Of a DNA stretch of 35,682 nt, positions 1 through 8,350 are shown piece by piece. The stretch spans positions 1 to 35,682 of the forward strand of contig JANQMH010000057.1 in NCBI GenBank assembly GCA_028280195.1, in the 5' to 3' direction. The notes under the pieces are model-generated. The model did not search any database. It saw only the letters and a list, made by a program, of their open reading frames with translations, and was not told the DNA's origin. The translations under genes and the position numbers were made by a program. Origin of the DNA: Exilibacterium sp. GTDB taxonomy: Bacteria > Pseudomonadota > Gammaproteobacteria > Pseudomonadales > Cellvibrionaceae. Numbering within the stretch: position 1 is the stretch's first letter; each line of letters starts with the position of its first letter.

Positions 1-18
1 AAACTGCGCTCCTTCTGC

Positions 19-99
19 CTCGCTTAAGGCGCCTACTTTTGGTGCTGGGTGGCAGTAGAGGCCCAGCAGAGCTAACTCAATGAGTGTCAACAGGCCCTA
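19..99 (+). repeat. 81-bp dispersed repeat, left copy
   Basis: Positions 19-99 match the reverse complement of 35602-35682 with one mismatch (position 26). Positions 59-99 match 19482-19522. The element contains the small palindrome ACTCA-a-TGAGT and partly complementary arms (GCCTACT with AGTAGaGGC), so it can fold. It lies upstream of the GntR gene and codes for nothing. It looks like a REP- or MITE-type intergenic repeat, but its family is not recognised. Confidence 0.9.
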
Positions 100-175
100 A
101 TGTAATGACATTAGAGCTTTTATACAACGGCGACTGACCGCCGCTGGCGGGAAATGTATTATAAACCCCGACTTT

Positions 176-191
176 GTTATATGATTATCTC
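176..191 (+). promoter_or_regulatory. Candidate operator GTTATA-N4-TATctc upstream of the GntR gene
   Basis: The left half-site GTTATA is perfect and the right half-site is degenerate (TATCTC). The site is 35-50 bp before the GntR start. It resembles the better palindromes at 8311-8326 and 16970-16985 and could serve autoregulation. Alone it would be weak evidence; it is listed because the same pattern recurs across the module. Confidence 0.4.
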
Positions 192-225
192 AAATCACTG
201 ACCCACCGCAGGTGCCCAGGCAGCC

Positions 226-1008
226 ATGGACCCGATCACTTCGCTCTTTAGCGAACAACAGCGCCAATCCCTTAAACAGGACACCCCTACCCCCCTCTAT
301 CACCAACTCTATACACTTCTGAAAAACAGCATCCTCAGCGGCACCCTGCAACAGGGCAGTCAGATGCCCACCGAGCAGCAGCTGGCCGACGGTTTCGATA
401 TTTCCCGTATCACCGCCAAGCGCGCCATGGACGAACTGGCGGCGGAAAAACTGGTTGAGCGCCGCCGCGGCAAGGGCACCCATGTGACCTACGAATACAC
501 ACCGCAGCCGGTCAAAGCGCCGCTGGTGGGTATGCTGCAGGAAATCGAGAGCATGGCGCGGCGCACCGATGCCAAGGTGGTGGTGCTCGACCAGCTGCAG
601 CCGCCGGCGCATATCCGCCGGGAATTCGGCTTCTCGGAGAAACAGGCGGCCCTGCGCGTGGTGCGGGTGCGCAGCCGCGACGGCGAGCCCTTCGGCTACT
701 ACTCCAGCTGGACCCGCGGCATCACCAAGAAAATCGGTGTCCGCACCATGGAATCCAAGCCGCGGCTGGAAATCTTCCGCAACCACGGCCTGGAGATTGC
801 CCATGTCACCCAGACGCTGACCGCCGAAGCGGCCACGGCGGAGGTGGCCCAGGCGCTCGACACCGAGGTCGGCGCGCCACTGCTGTGCCTGGTAAGGCGC
901 TCCTATGACCCGGAGGAAAAGCTGGTGGACTACCTGCATGTGCTGTACCGGCCGGACCGTTTTCAATACCAGATGGACCTGACGCCGGAAGAGGTACCGA
1001 AAAAGTAG
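226..1008 (+). CDS. GntR-family transcriptional regulator, HutC/UTRA subfamily
   Basis: A 260-residue one-component repressor or activator. Residues about 20-90 form the GntR winged helix: PLYHQLYTLLKNSILSG, then MPTEQQLADGFDISRITAKRAMDEL, followed by the wing RRRGKGTHV. Residues about 105-245 form a UTRA effector domain of the kind that binds small carboxylates, amino acids or sugars. The length is normal for the family. The gene stands alone and converges on the aldehyde dehydrogenase gene with an 8-bp gap. As the first gene of the catabolic module it probably senses the substrate or a CoA-pathway intermediate. Candidate operators of a shared type lie in front of its own gene and of the neighbouring operons. 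Whether it, or the Crp/Fnr-type protein at 17063, binds them cannot be told from sequence. GntR/HutC proteins usually prefer shorter GT-N-TA-N-AC sites, which leaves the assignment open. Confidence 0.93.
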   Translation: MDPITSLFSEQQRQSLKQDTPTPLYHQLYTLLKNSILSGTLQQGSQMPTEQQLADGFDISRITAKRAMDELAAEKLVERRRGKGTHVTYEYTPQPVKAPLVGMLQEIESMARRTDAKVVVLDQLQPPAHIRREFGFSEKQAALRVVRVRSRDGEPFGYYSSWTRGITKKIGVRTMESKPRLEIFRNHGLEIAHVTQTLTAEAATAEVAQALDTEVGAPLLCLVRRSYDPEEKLVDYLHVLYRPDRFQYQMDLTPEEVPKK

Positions 1009-1016
1009 CCCCCGGC

Positions 1017-2435
1017 TCAGCGACTGTGGAACCACCAGGGGTCCCAGGTCAGGTCGGTATTCTCCAGCAGCGCCTTGCGCTGCACGAAGCGCCGCAGCGA
1101 TACCAGGCCCATGCGTGAACCGCCCATGCCGGAAAGTTTAAAGGCCTGTTTCTCACCCTCGTGCATAATCGCCGTCAGCGCGCAGTCGTTGATACTCACC
1201 GCACCGGCCTGCAGTCGCCGCGCCACCGCCCGGGCGCGATCGCGGTCGTTGCAAAATACCGCGCCGGACAGGCCGAACTGGCTGTCGTTGGCCAGTGCCA
1301 GGGCCTGCTCGTCGCCGCCAACCCCCATCAGCGGCAGTATCGGCGCAAAGGTTTCTTCGGTCATTACCAGCATCGTATGGTCGACATCGGTCAGCAGGGT
1401 GGGCTGGCACCAGAGGCCGCCGCCGATCCGTTCTATCTCGCCGCCGCAGACCACGGTCGCGCCTTTGGCGCGGGCATCATCCAGGTGGGCGCGGATGATA
1501 TCCGCCTGGCGCGCGGATATTATCGGCCCGATTTCGCCGTCGCAGGGATCTTCGCCGGCGCAGAACCGCAACTTACCGATGTCGTCGCTCAGGTGTTCGA
1601 GCAGTGGTTGCAGCAGTGGCTGATGGACATAGGCGCGCTCGATCGACAGGCACGACTGGCCGGCATTCACCATTGCGCCCCATGCCAGCGCCGCGCTGCT
1701 GCGCGCGATATCGGCGCCTTCCAGCACCAGCGCCGCGTCCTTGCCGCCCAGTTCCAGAAAGGCCGGGATAAAGGCCCGCGCCGCCGCCTCGCCCACCTTG
1801 CGGCCGGTGGCGACGCTGCCGGTAAAGCAGACGGCGTCGACCCGCTCGAGCAGCGCTGCGCCGGTGGCGCCGGCGCCGGGCAGATAGGCCAGTACCGCCG
1901 CCAACGCCGGTACCGCGGCTATCGATGCCTGTAGCGGCTGGATAAATCGCGGGGTGATTTCACTGGGTTTGACGGCCACTGCGCAGCCGGCCATCAGCGC
2001 CGGCAGCGCATCGATCAGTGACAGCAGCAGCGGAAAATTCCACGGGCTGATCACGCCGACCAGCGGAATCGCCACATCCTGCCGCGCCACTGCGAGAAAA
2101 GGCACGCTGGTCTGCTGCGGCGGCCCGCTGTGCAGCCACGGCGGCGCGTCGCGGCACCAGCGGTCGATAGCATGACAGATGGTATCGAACTCCATGGCGC
2201 TCTCATTCATGCGCCCGGTATCGGCAAACAGCGCCGCAACAATGGCGTCGCGGTGCTGCTGCAGAGCCTGTTTCCACTGCTGCAGCAGCTGTGCCCGCTG
2301 CGCCGCTGTCAGCGCCGCCCAGGCCGGCTGGCCGCGGCGCAGTTGCGCGCAGGTCTCGGCTACCCGGTCGGCCGTTGCCGCAACCAGAGTGTAGTCTTCT
2401 TTACCGCTGCGCGGATTTCTCACCGCCAGACTCAT
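1017..2435 (-). CDS. NAD(P)-dependent aldehyde dehydrogenase
   Basis: A 472-residue ALDH-superfamily enzyme that oxidises an aldehyde to a carboxylic acid in the cytosol. The motif PWNFPLLL near residue 135 belongs to the cofactor-binding region. FTGSVATGRKVG is the nucleotide-binding turn, ELGGKDA carries the general base Glu228, and NAGQSC carries the catalytic Cys262; the 34-residue spacing is standard. The frame stays open much further upstream, but the start at 2435 is chosen because it overlaps the nitrilase-homologue stop codon as ATGA, giving translational coupling, and gives a normal family length. It is the last gene of a three-gene operon (lyase, nitrilase homologue, ALDH). Its substrate is unknown; in context an aldehyde released in the catabolic route is likely. 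All key residues are present, so it should be active. Confidence 0.93.
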   Translation of the reverse strand: MSLAVRNPRSGKEDYTLVAATADRVAETCAQLRRGQPAWAALTAAQRAQLLQQWKQALQQHRDAIVAALFADTGRMNESAMEFDTICHAIDRWCRDAPPWLHSGPPQQTSVPFLAVARQDVAIPLVGVISPWNFPLLLSLIDALPALMAGCAVAVKPSEITPRFIQPLQASIAAVPALAAVLAYLPGAGATGAALLERVDAVCFTGSVATGRKVGEAAARAFIPAFLELGGKDAALVLEGADIARSSAALAWGAMVNAGQSCLSIERAYVHQPLLQPLLEHLSDDIGKLRFCAGEDPCDGEIGPIISARQADIIRAHLDDARAKGATVVCGGEIERIGGGLWCQPTLLTDVDHTMLVMTEETFAPILPLMGVGGDEQALALANDSQFGLSGAVFCNDRDRARAVARRLQAGAVSINDCALTAIMHEGEKQAFKLSGMGGSRMGLVSLRRFVQRKALLENTDLTWDPWWFHSR

Positions 2436-3496
2436 TCTGCAATCACCCCTGTGCGAATCAGTTGCTCGATAACCCGCCGCTGGGTTTCGAGAAAATGGCT
2501 GCGCGCGGGTGCCAGTGTGGCGCCGTCGCGCAGCATATTGTTGGCCGGGTATATGGCCGCGCCGGCATAGGTGGCGGCAAACAGTTCCAGGCGCTGGCGC
2601 GAGAGAACATTGGACATGCCGGGTCGCTTTCTGGCCTCGCGCAGGGCGCCGAGATCGATTTCGGCATTGCCGCACATCGACTCGCCGGCGCCGGCCTCGG
2701 CCAGCACCCGGCCGTGGAAGTCCACCACCTGGGAGTGGCCGTCGGTGGAGGCGGCTGGAAAAGCAATATCGGCGATACCGGCGCTATTGGCCGACACTAC
2801 ATAAAGCATGTTTTCGTAGGCCCGCGCCTGTTTGGCGATATTCTTCGGCGTGGCCAGCGGGCTGCCGACCTCGCTGGAGCAGTGGCAGATCACCTCGGCC
2901 CCGCGCAGTGCCAGCGCGCGGCTGATTTCCGGGTAGAGGATTTCCTCCGAAGCCACCGCAGCCAGGCGCCCGATCGGCGTATCGGCCACCGGAAACAGGG
3001 CTTCGGCGCCGTAGATATCGAGGTAGCGGTCCAGTATGTCGTGGGGCGTGGGCGCGAACATCGATACCAGCCGGCGGTAGCGCAAAATCACCGCCCCGGT
3101 CGGGTCGATAATGAAACTGGTCTGAAAATACAGCTCGGGAAAGTGCTTGTCCAACTCGTAGGCATTGCCGCACAGATACAGGTCACTGTCCTGGCACAGG
3201 CGGCCCAGGGCTTCGTATTCCGGCCCGTCGGCGGCGATACAGGCTTTCTGCGACCAAGCCTCGATGCTTTCGCCCATGGGAAAGCCGGTGAGAAAATACT
3301 CCGGCAATACCACCAGCCGGGTGTCGGTGCCGCTAAAGGCCTGAATAAAACCTTTGCTGCCTCGAATCTGTGCTGCCAACCGGTCGATGGTTTCGCCCAT
3401 ATGCCGCCGCGCCTGGTCGCCAGGCGCCAGCCGGTTGACGGCCCGGCAGGTGGTTTGCAGGGCCAGTGCGGTGTAGGTCTCGGGGCTCGCATTCAC
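2432..3496 (-). CDS. Nitrilase-superfamily (carbon-nitrogen hydrolase) homologue with altered catalytic triad
   Basis: A 354-residue protein of the nitrilase/amidase fold. Members normally cleave nitriles or amides with a Glu-Lys-Cys triad. The Glu is present (VVLPEY, Glu66). The usual Lys of YRK is Arg142 (ILRYRRL), and the nucleophilic Cys position reads VASEEILYPE, with Ser183 where Cys is expected. The fold is otherwise well conserved (GRLAAVASEEILYPEISR matches the family's G-x6-C-x5-YPE pattern). Translation starts at a GTG preceded by AGGAGAGAGCT; the nearby ATG is out of frame. It lies 14 bp after the HMG-lyase-type gene and couples to the ALDH gene. It may be an altered enzyme, a binding protein or a subfamily with different chemistry. 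The fold call is firm, the activity is not. Confidence 0.85.
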   Translation of the reverse strand: MNASPETYTALALQTTCRAVNRLAPGDQARRHMGETIDRLAAQIRGSKGFIQAFSGTDTRLVVLPEYFLTGFPMGESIEAWSQKACIAADGPEYEALGRLCQDSDLYLCGNAYELDKHFPELYFQTSFIIDPTGAVILRYRRLVSMFAPTPHDILDRYLDIYGAEALFPVADTPIGRLAAVASEEILYPEISRALALRGAEVICHCSSEVGSPLATPKNIAKQARAYENMLYVVSANSAGIADIAFPAASTDGHSQVVDFHGRVLAEAGAGESMCGNAEIDLGALREARKRPGMSNVLSRQRLELFAATYAGAAIYPANNMLRDGATLAPARSHFLETQRRVIEQLIRTGVIAE

Positions 3497-3510
3497 AGCT
3501 CTCTCCTTCC

Positions 3511-4464
3511 TCAGACGGGTTGCGCGGACCGGGCGCTGGCCGGCGTGAAGCCCTTGGGCAGGCCGGCGGCGGCGCTAAAGCCGTAGAGTTCCACAGCGGG
3601 CAGCGCCCCCGCAAGCACGCGGCGGGCAGCCAGCAGCCGCTCGAAGTCGATGCCGGTGTTCAGGCCCATGGCTTCGAGCAGAAACACCAGGTCCTCGGTG
3701 ACGATATTGCCGCTGGCCCCCGGCGCGGCGGGACAGCCGCCGATACCGCCCATAGAGGCATCGACCGTAGTCAAACCCACTTCGACCGCCGCCAGCGCGT
3801 TGGCCAGCCCCTGGCCACGGGTATTGTGCAAGTGAATACCGGTAAGGCTATCGCGCCCCAGCGCGCGCCAGATTTTCTCTGTCAGGCGCCGCACCTGCAC
3901 CGGATTGGCATAGCCGGTGGTGTCGGACAGCCCCACCTCGTCACACCCGGCCTGCATCAGCGCCTCGGCCATGGCCACTACTTGCGACTCCGCTATCGGA
4001 CCTTCGAGAGTGCAGCCAAAGGCGGTAGACAGCCCGCCCTCGAGTTTGGGCCGCTGCGCCGCCGGCAGATCGCGCAGCCGTTCGGCAATGCGCCTCACTT
4101 CGGCCAGCATCTGTGTGTGGTTGCGCCGCACATTGCGCAGGCTGTGGGTCTCGCTGACCGACAGCGGCACGGTGAGCTTGTCGGCGCCCGCCGCTATCGC
4201 ATCCTCGGCGCCGCGCAGGTTCGGCACCAGCGCCGCCACTTTCAGGCCGTCGATGGCGCGGGCATAAGCCACCAGTTCGGCCGTGTCGGCCAGTTGCGGC
4301 AGCAGCCGGGCAGGCACAAACGAACCCACTTCGATCTCCGGCACGCCCGCCGTCGCCAGGGCGCTGATCCAGGCTTTTTTCGCCGCCGTGGGCATAATCG
4401 CTGTAATACTCTGCAGGCCGTCTCTGGGGCCTACCTCACTGACTTCGATATCGATGGCAGCCAT
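3511..4464 (-). CDS. HMG-CoA lyase-type enzyme (hydroxymethylglutaryl-/citramalyl-CoA lyase-like)
   Basis: A 317-residue TIM-barrel lyase of the HMGL-like family. The family cleaves 3-hydroxy-3-methylglutaryl-CoA, or related malyl-type CoA esters, into a keto acid and an acyl-CoA. Visible motifs are EVGPRDGLQ near the N-terminus (catalytic Arg14 and Asp15), DTTGYANP, the metal-binding HLHNTRGQG, and the flexible catalytic loop GGIGGCPAAPGASGN with its Cys. It is the first gene of the operon lyase, nitrilase homologue, ALDH, and is divergent from the CoA-transferase gene, which would supply its thioester substrate. Leucine catabolism is the textbook role. However, no isovaleryl-CoA dehydrogenase or methylcrotonyl-CoA carboxylase genes are here, and a LeuCD-type hydratase is. 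A substituted malyl-CoA is therefore an equally good candidate substrate. Confidence 0.92.
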   Translation of the reverse strand: MAAIDIEVSEVGPRDGLQSITAIMPTAAKKAWISALATAGVPEIEVGSFVPARLLPQLADTAELVAYARAIDGLKVAALVPNLRGAEDAIAAGADKLTVPLSVSETHSLRNVRRNHTQMLAEVRRIAERLRDLPAAQRPKLEGGLSTAFGCTLEGPIAESQVVAMAEALMQAGCDEVGLSDTTGYANPVQVRRLTEKIWRALGRDSLTGIHLHNTRGQGLANALAAVEVGLTTVDASMGGIGGCPAAPGASGNIVTEDLVFLLEAMGLNTGIDFERLLAARRVLAGALPAVELYGFSAAAGLPKGFTPASARSAQPV

Positions 4465-4563
4465 TAAGCTGTATCCTGCATTTTCAGTAAACCGCCGACC
4501 TGCATGGCGCAGCGAACATTAACGCTATACATCCGGGCCCTGTTGCGATAGTGTTAATCCTAT

Positions 4564-4581
4564 TGATATATTGTTATATCA
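4564..4581. promoter_or_regulatory. Palindromic candidate operator in the divergent lyase/CoA-transferase promoter
   Basis: The sequence TGATATATTGTTATATCA is a perfect inverted repeat (TGATATA-N4-TATATCA). It lies almost midway between two divergent genes, about 100 bp from each start (4464 on the minus strand, 4685 on the plus strand). Its core GATATA-N4-TATATC differs at one position per half from GTTATA-N4-TATAAC sites elsewhere in the module. It probably controls both directions. Confidence 0.6.
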
Positions 4582-4684
4582 TAATTTCAACAAAAGATCA
4601 CAACCTGACGACGGCCAGCTGCCGGATGGCGGCGCTCAGTGGTCGCAGTAGTCAATGAGCCGAGAGATAACGCAGTAAGAAGTT

Positions 4685-5875
4685 ATGGCAGAAACACAAC
4701 AGCTACCCCTGCAGGGCATCAAGGTGGTGGAATTTACCCATATGGTAATGGGCCCGGCTGCCGGCGTGATTTTCGCCGACCTGGGCGCCGAGGTCACCAA
4801 GATCGAGCCTCTCAAGGGCGATAACACCCGCCGCCTGGGCGGCTCCGGGGCCGGCTATTTCGCCATGTATAACCGCAATAAGCGCAGCCTCTGCATCGAC
4901 CTGAAATCCGATCCCGGCAGCAGAGTCGCCCGCGAAATAGTGGCCGGGGCCGATATTCTGATCGAAAACTTCCGCCCCGGCGCCATGGACAAGCTGGGCT
5001 TCGGCTACGATGCCATGGCGGCGCTGAATCCGCGGCTGATCTACTGCTCGCTGAAAGGTTTTCTCAGCGGCCCCTATGAACATCGCACCGCCCTCGACGA
5101 AGTGGCGCAAATGATGGGTGGCCTGGCCTATATGACCGGCCTGCCGGATCGCCCGATGCGCGCCGGCTCTTCGGTAATCGACATCACCGGCGGCATGTTC
5201 GGCGTGATCGGCGCGCTGGCGGCGCTGCAGGAGCGCCAGCGCAGCGGTCGCGGCAAGCGGATAACCAGTTCGCTGTACGAAACCACGGCCTTTATGGTTG
5301 GCCAGCACATGGCCCAGCAGGCGGTCACCGGTGCCGCGCCGCCGCCGATGTCGGTGCGCAGCTCGGCCTGGGCGGTTTACGATATTTTTACCTGCGCCGG
5401 GGGTGAGCGGGTATTCGTCGGCGTGGTCAGCGATACCCAGTGGCGCGCGTTCTGCGATGCCTTCGACCTGGCGGCCTTTGCCGCCGATGCCAGCCTCGAC
5501 ACCAACAGCGGCCGGGTAGCACAGCGCGAGCGCATTATCCCGCCGATCGCGCGGCTGTTTGCCGGTATGCAACAGGCCGCGCTGATGCAGAGGCTCGAGG
5601 CCACCGGCCTGCCGTTTGCGCCGATCAATAAACCCGAGGATCTGTTTGACGACCCGCACCTCAACAGCGGCGCAGGCCTGCTGCCGTTGACTTTGCCGGG
5701 CGGCGAGCGCACCCGGCTGCCGGCGCTGCCGCTGGAAGCGGACGGCGAGCGCTTCGGCCTGCGCCGCGATCTGCCGCGCCAGGGCCAGCATTCGCGCGAC
5801 ACGCTGGCCGCGCTCGGCTATGAGGAAACCGATATTGATCAGCTGATTGCGGCCGGTGTCATTGGCGCGGAATAA
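4685..5875 (+). CDS. Class III CoA-transferase (CaiB/BaiF family)
   Basis: A 396-residue family III acyl-CoA transferase, which moves CoA from a donor thioester such as succinyl-CoA to a carboxylic acid. The N-terminal GIKVVEFTHMVMGPAAGVIFADLGAEV is typical (Rossmann-like, written here as fold evidence only in part). IENFRPG and the putative catalytic Asp166 in SVIDITGG are present, and the C-terminal half ends with PEDLFDDPHLNS, as in CaiB. Length and motifs are complete. The gene is monocistronic, preceded by an AAGAAG ribosome site and divergent from the HMG-lyase-type operon. It faces the LeuCD-type pair tail to tail. The inferred role is to activate the acid made by the hydro-lyase so that the lyase can cleave it. 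The acid itself is not known; itaconate, citramalate, or larger alkyl-malate analogues all fit the enzyme set. Confidence 0.93.
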   Translation: MAETQQLPLQGIKVVEFTHMVMGPAAGVIFADLGAEVTKIEPLKGDNTRRLGGSGAGYFAMYNRNKRSLCIDLKSDPGSRVAREIVAGADILIENFRPGAMDKLGFGYDAMAALNPRLIYCSLKGFLSGPYEHRTALDEVAQMMGGLAYMTGLPDRPMRAGSSVIDITGGMFGVIGALAALQERQRSGRGKRITSSLYETTAFMVGQHMAQQAVTGAAPPPMSVRSSAWAVYDIFTCAGGERVFVGVVSDTQWRAFCDAFDLAAFAADASLDTNSGRVAQRERIIPPIARLFAGMQQAALMQRLEATGLPFAPINKPEDLFDDPHLNSGAGLLPLTLPGGERTRLPALPLEADGERFGLRRDLPRQGQHSRDTLAALGYEETDIDQLIAAGVIGAE

Positions 5876-6005
5876 TACCGGCTGCAGTCCGCCCTGCTTG
5901 TGCCTTGGCTGCCAACCGCCGCAAGTGGCCGGCGATCTGCCGGCTTCGGCCCGCAGCATACCGCGGCGGCGGCATCCGAGCCCGAGACAAGCCGGGCCAG
6001 CGGAT

Positions 6006-6632
6006 TTACCCGGGCTCGAACAGCCAGGGCCGGCGCCGCCGATAGGTGGTCTCGAAACTGGCGATACGCCGCTGCATTTTTTGGGTGATATCGATCGGGT
6101 CCAGCCCCTGCAGCAGTATCTCCTGTAAAGCCGGTTCGATCGCGAAACTGAAGGCGCCGCCGCCGGGCGCAACAACGGTTTTTTGCTGCAGATCGATCGT
6201 CAGCGGGCACGCCTGGGGATCTGCGGCCACGGCCGCCGCCAGCTGGCGCACGACAGCGTCGGGCAATACCACCGGCAGCAGGCCGTTGCGTATGCAGTTG
6301 CCGTAAAAAATGGCGCCGAAGCCGCTGGCGATCACCGCCCGAATACCGTATTCCACCAGTGCCCAGACAGCGTGCTCGCGCGAAGAGCCGCAGCCGAAAT
6401 TGCTTCCCGACAACAGAATGCTGGCGCCGTTGTAGGCGGGCTGATTCAATACAAATTCCGGTCTGGGGCGGCGGCCGCCGGGCTCGGTGTAGCGCCAGCC
6501 GGCAAACAGTCCTTCCCCCAGCCCGTGTTTGGAAACCCGCTTCATTTCGCGCGAGGGAATAATGGCATCGGTATCGATATTGATACGCAGCAGCGGCGCG
6601 GCTACCCCGCGGTGGGTAGTGAACTTTTTCAA
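6006..6632 (-). CDS. LeuD-type small subunit of an aconitase-family hydro-lyase
   Basis: A 208-residue swivel-domain subunit. The family partners with a LeuC-type large subunit to interconvert hydroxy diacids through an unsaturated diacid. The motif IDTDAIIPSREMKR near residue 20 and the substrate-specificity region GSNFGCGSSREHA near residue 75 are both conserved. The length matches LeuD of proteobacteria (about 200 residues). Its start overlaps the stop of the large-subunit gene as ATGA, so the two subunits are translationally coupled. No leuA or leuB is nearby and the pair sits inside a catabolic cluster. A dedicated isopropylmalate isomerase is therefore less likely than a citraconate- or dialkylmaleate-hydratase role, but sequence alone cannot separate them. 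Confidence 0.88.
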   Translation of the reverse strand: MKKFTTHRGVAAPLLRINIDTDAIIPSREMKRVSKHGLGEGLFAGWRYTEPGGRRPRPEFVLNQPAYNGASILLSGSNFGCGSSREHAVWALVEYGIRAVIASGFGAIFYGNCIRNGLLPVVLPDAVVRQLAAAVAADPQACPLTIDLQQKTVVAPGGGAFSFAIEPALQEILLQGLDPIDITQKMQRRIASFETTYRRRRPWLFEPG

Positions 6633-8035
6633 CGCAGAAATTCCCTGACATCGGCAATACGGCCGGCCACCGCCGAGGCCGCCACCGTTACCGGGCTCGC
6701 CAGGTGGGTGCGGGTCTCCGGGCCCTGGCGGCTCTCAAAGTTGCGGTTGGTGCTGCTGATCACCCGCTGGCGCCGGCCAAAGCTCTCGCCGCCGGCGTAA
6801 AAGCACATCGAGCAGCCGGACTCGCGCCACTCGAAGCCGGCCTCGATAAATACCCGGTCCAGCCCCTCGGCCTCGGCCGCCGCCTTGACCTGCGACGAAC
6901 CGGGCACGCAGATCGCCTTCACCCCGGCCGCTACCCGGCGCCCGCGCAGCACCCGGGCAGCGGCGCGCAGATCGCTCAAGCGGCTATTAGTACAGGAGCC
7001 GATAAAGGCCGCATCGATGGGGATGTCCGTCAGCCGCCGGCCGGGCTCGAGCCCCATGTAGGCCAGGGCGCGCTCGATGGATTTTGCCGCGGCGGCGTCT
7101 GCCGCGGCAGCCGGCGACGGCACCTGTGCACTTACCGCGCTGGCCTGCTGGGGACTGGTGCCCCAGCTGACGGTAGGGGCAATGGCGGCGCAGTCGATAC
7201 GGATAATGCGGTCGAAACGGGCGTCGTCGTCGCTGCGCAGGGTGCGCCAGTACGCCAGCGCCTGCTCCCAGGCGCGGCCGCGCGGCGCATAGGGCCGGCC
7301 GCGCAAATAGTCGAAAGCCTTGCGGTCGGGCGCTACCAGGCCGGTAAAGGCGGAGAACTCCACCGCCATATTGCACAGTGTCAGCCGCGCCTCGATCTCC
7401 AGCTCGCGCACCGCGGCGCCGGCAAACTCGATGGCGAAGCCCGCACCGCCGGCAGTCGAATGGGCGGCAATCAGATGCAGAATCATATCCTTGGCGCCGA
7501 CGCCCGGCGGCAGCCGGCCCTCGAAGTCGACGCGCAGGGTGCGCGGGCGGTTTACCCGCAGGGTACCGGTGGCGAGCGCATGTTCGGCCTCGCTGGAACC
7601 GATACCCCAGGCCAGGGCCCCCAGCGCCCCCTGGGAGCAGGTGTGGCTGTCGGGGCACACCAGGGTGCAGCCGGGCTGCACGATGCCCTGCTCCGGCGAT
7701 ATCACATGCACGATACCCTGTCCCGGATCGCCGATATCGAACAGCTTGATACCGGCACTGTGGCTGGCCGAGCGGGTGGTCTGGATAAAGGCCTCACCGC
7801 CGGGCACCCGGGTGCGGTCACTGCGCCCCGGCAGGGTATCGACGATATGGTCCATGGTGCAGAAAACCTGCTGTGGATTGCGTACTTTGCGGCCTGCGGC
7901 CTCCAGGCTCTGCAGGGCGATAGAGCCGGTGCGCTCGTGCAGAAACACCCGGTCGATATAGAGCAGACAGGTATCGCCCTCCAACTCGGCCACCTGGTGA
8001 TCGGTCCAGATTTTTTCAAACAGGGTTTTGCCCAT
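6629..8035 (-). CDS. LeuC-type large subunit of an aconitase-family hydro-lyase (3-isopropylmalate dehydratase-like)
   Basis: A 468-residue [4Fe-4S] enzyme subunit. The N-terminal MGKTLFEKIWTDHQV is the classical LeuC opening, which is why ATG 8035 is preferred over the GTG at 8053. The Fe-S ligands are visible as IGSCTNSR and, about 60 residues later, GCSMC. CPDSHT and NMAVEFSAF are further family motifs. The protein should hydrate or isomerise a cis-unsaturated dicarboxylate. It is the promoter-proximal gene of a two-gene operon with the small subunit, and a candidate operator lies about 110 bp upstream. Related catabolic enzymes include dimethylmaleate hydratase of nicotinate fermentation and citraconate hydratases; this is family knowledge, not shown here. 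The Fe-S cluster ties the pathway to oxygen and iron status. Confidence 0.9.
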   Translation of the reverse strand: MGKTLFEKIWTDHQVAELEGDTCLLYIDRVFLHERTGSIALQSLEAAGRKVRNPQQVFCTMDHIVDTLPGRSDRTRVPGGEAFIQTTRSASHSAGIKLFDIGDPGQGIVHVISPEQGIVQPGCTLVCPDSHTCSQGALGALAWGIGSSEAEHALATGTLRVNRPRTLRVDFEGRLPPGVGAKDMILHLIAAHSTAGGAGFAIEFAGAAVRELEIEARLTLCNMAVEFSAFTGLVAPDRKAFDYLRGRPYAPRGRAWEQALAYWRTLRSDDDARFDRIIRIDCAAIAPTVSWGTSPQQASAVSAQVPSPAAAADAAAAKSIERALAYMGLEPGRRLTDIPIDAAFIGSCTNSRLSDLRAAARVLRGRRVAAGVKAICVPGSSQVKAAAEAEGLDRVFIEAGFEWRESGCSMCFYAGGESFGRRQRVISSTNRNFESRQGPETRTHLASPVTVAASAVAGRIADVREFLR

Positions 8036-8141
8036 TACAGCGGCGATCTCCACAATCAGTCGTCAGCAGCCGGCATGCCGTCCCGGCACCTCTGCAGCTG
8101 TTTCCAATACAACCATTTCAATGCAAAATTTACGGTTATTT

Positions 8142-8157
8142 GTTCTATATTTATATC
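8142..8157. promoter_or_regulatory. Candidate operator GTTCTA-N4-TATATC upstream of the LeuC-type gene
   Basis: It deviates at one position in each half from GTTATA-N4-TATAAC. It lies 107-122 bp before the LeuC-type start in an AT-rich promoter-like tract. It is weaker than the site at 8311 but has the same spacing. Confidence 0.4.
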
Positions 8158-8310
8158 ATTATATTTTATTATCCGGCAGCTGTTGAAGTCTTTGCGCCGA
8201 TAAATCCCGCCGCGCCGGTGGCAGCTCTCGATTCTGCCGGGGCCGGCAGCTGCAATACCGATGGCCGGGTTCATTGTTCAATCTATACTTTGTTCAATTT
8301 ATGCTTTATT

Positions 8311-8326
8311 GTTATAGTAATATAAC
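8311..8326. promoter_or_regulatory. Palindromic operator GTTATA-gtaa-TATAAC upstream of the VOC gene
   Basis: A perfect 6+6 inverted repeat with a 4-bp spacer, 25-40 bp before the VOC start codon. The same half-sites and spacing recur exactly at 16970-16985 with a different spacer sequence. That is the strongest sign that one regulator binds both. Confidence 0.6.
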
Positions 8327-8350
8327 ATTTATTTGACAAGAAGCCTGCTT

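Larger units (their letters stand above)
8036..8350. other. AT-rich divergent intergenic region, two candidate operators
   Basis: This 315-bp gap between the LeuC-type gene (minus) and the VOC gene (plus) holds two operator-like sites, listed separately. It also has a 9-bp direct repeat TTGTTCAAT at 8274-8282 and 8290-8298, 16 bp apart. No small ORF with a convincing ribosome site is seen. Two low-GC islands (about 8135-8170 and 8270-8335) mark the likely promoters, one per direction. Confidence 0.6.

Noticed and set aside
6006-8035. Leucine-biosynthesis leuCD
   Set aside because: The protein family fits, but no leuA or leuB is near and the genes are inside a catabolic cluster. The pair is annotated by family only, not as a biosynthetic enzyme; a biosynthetic role is not excluded.
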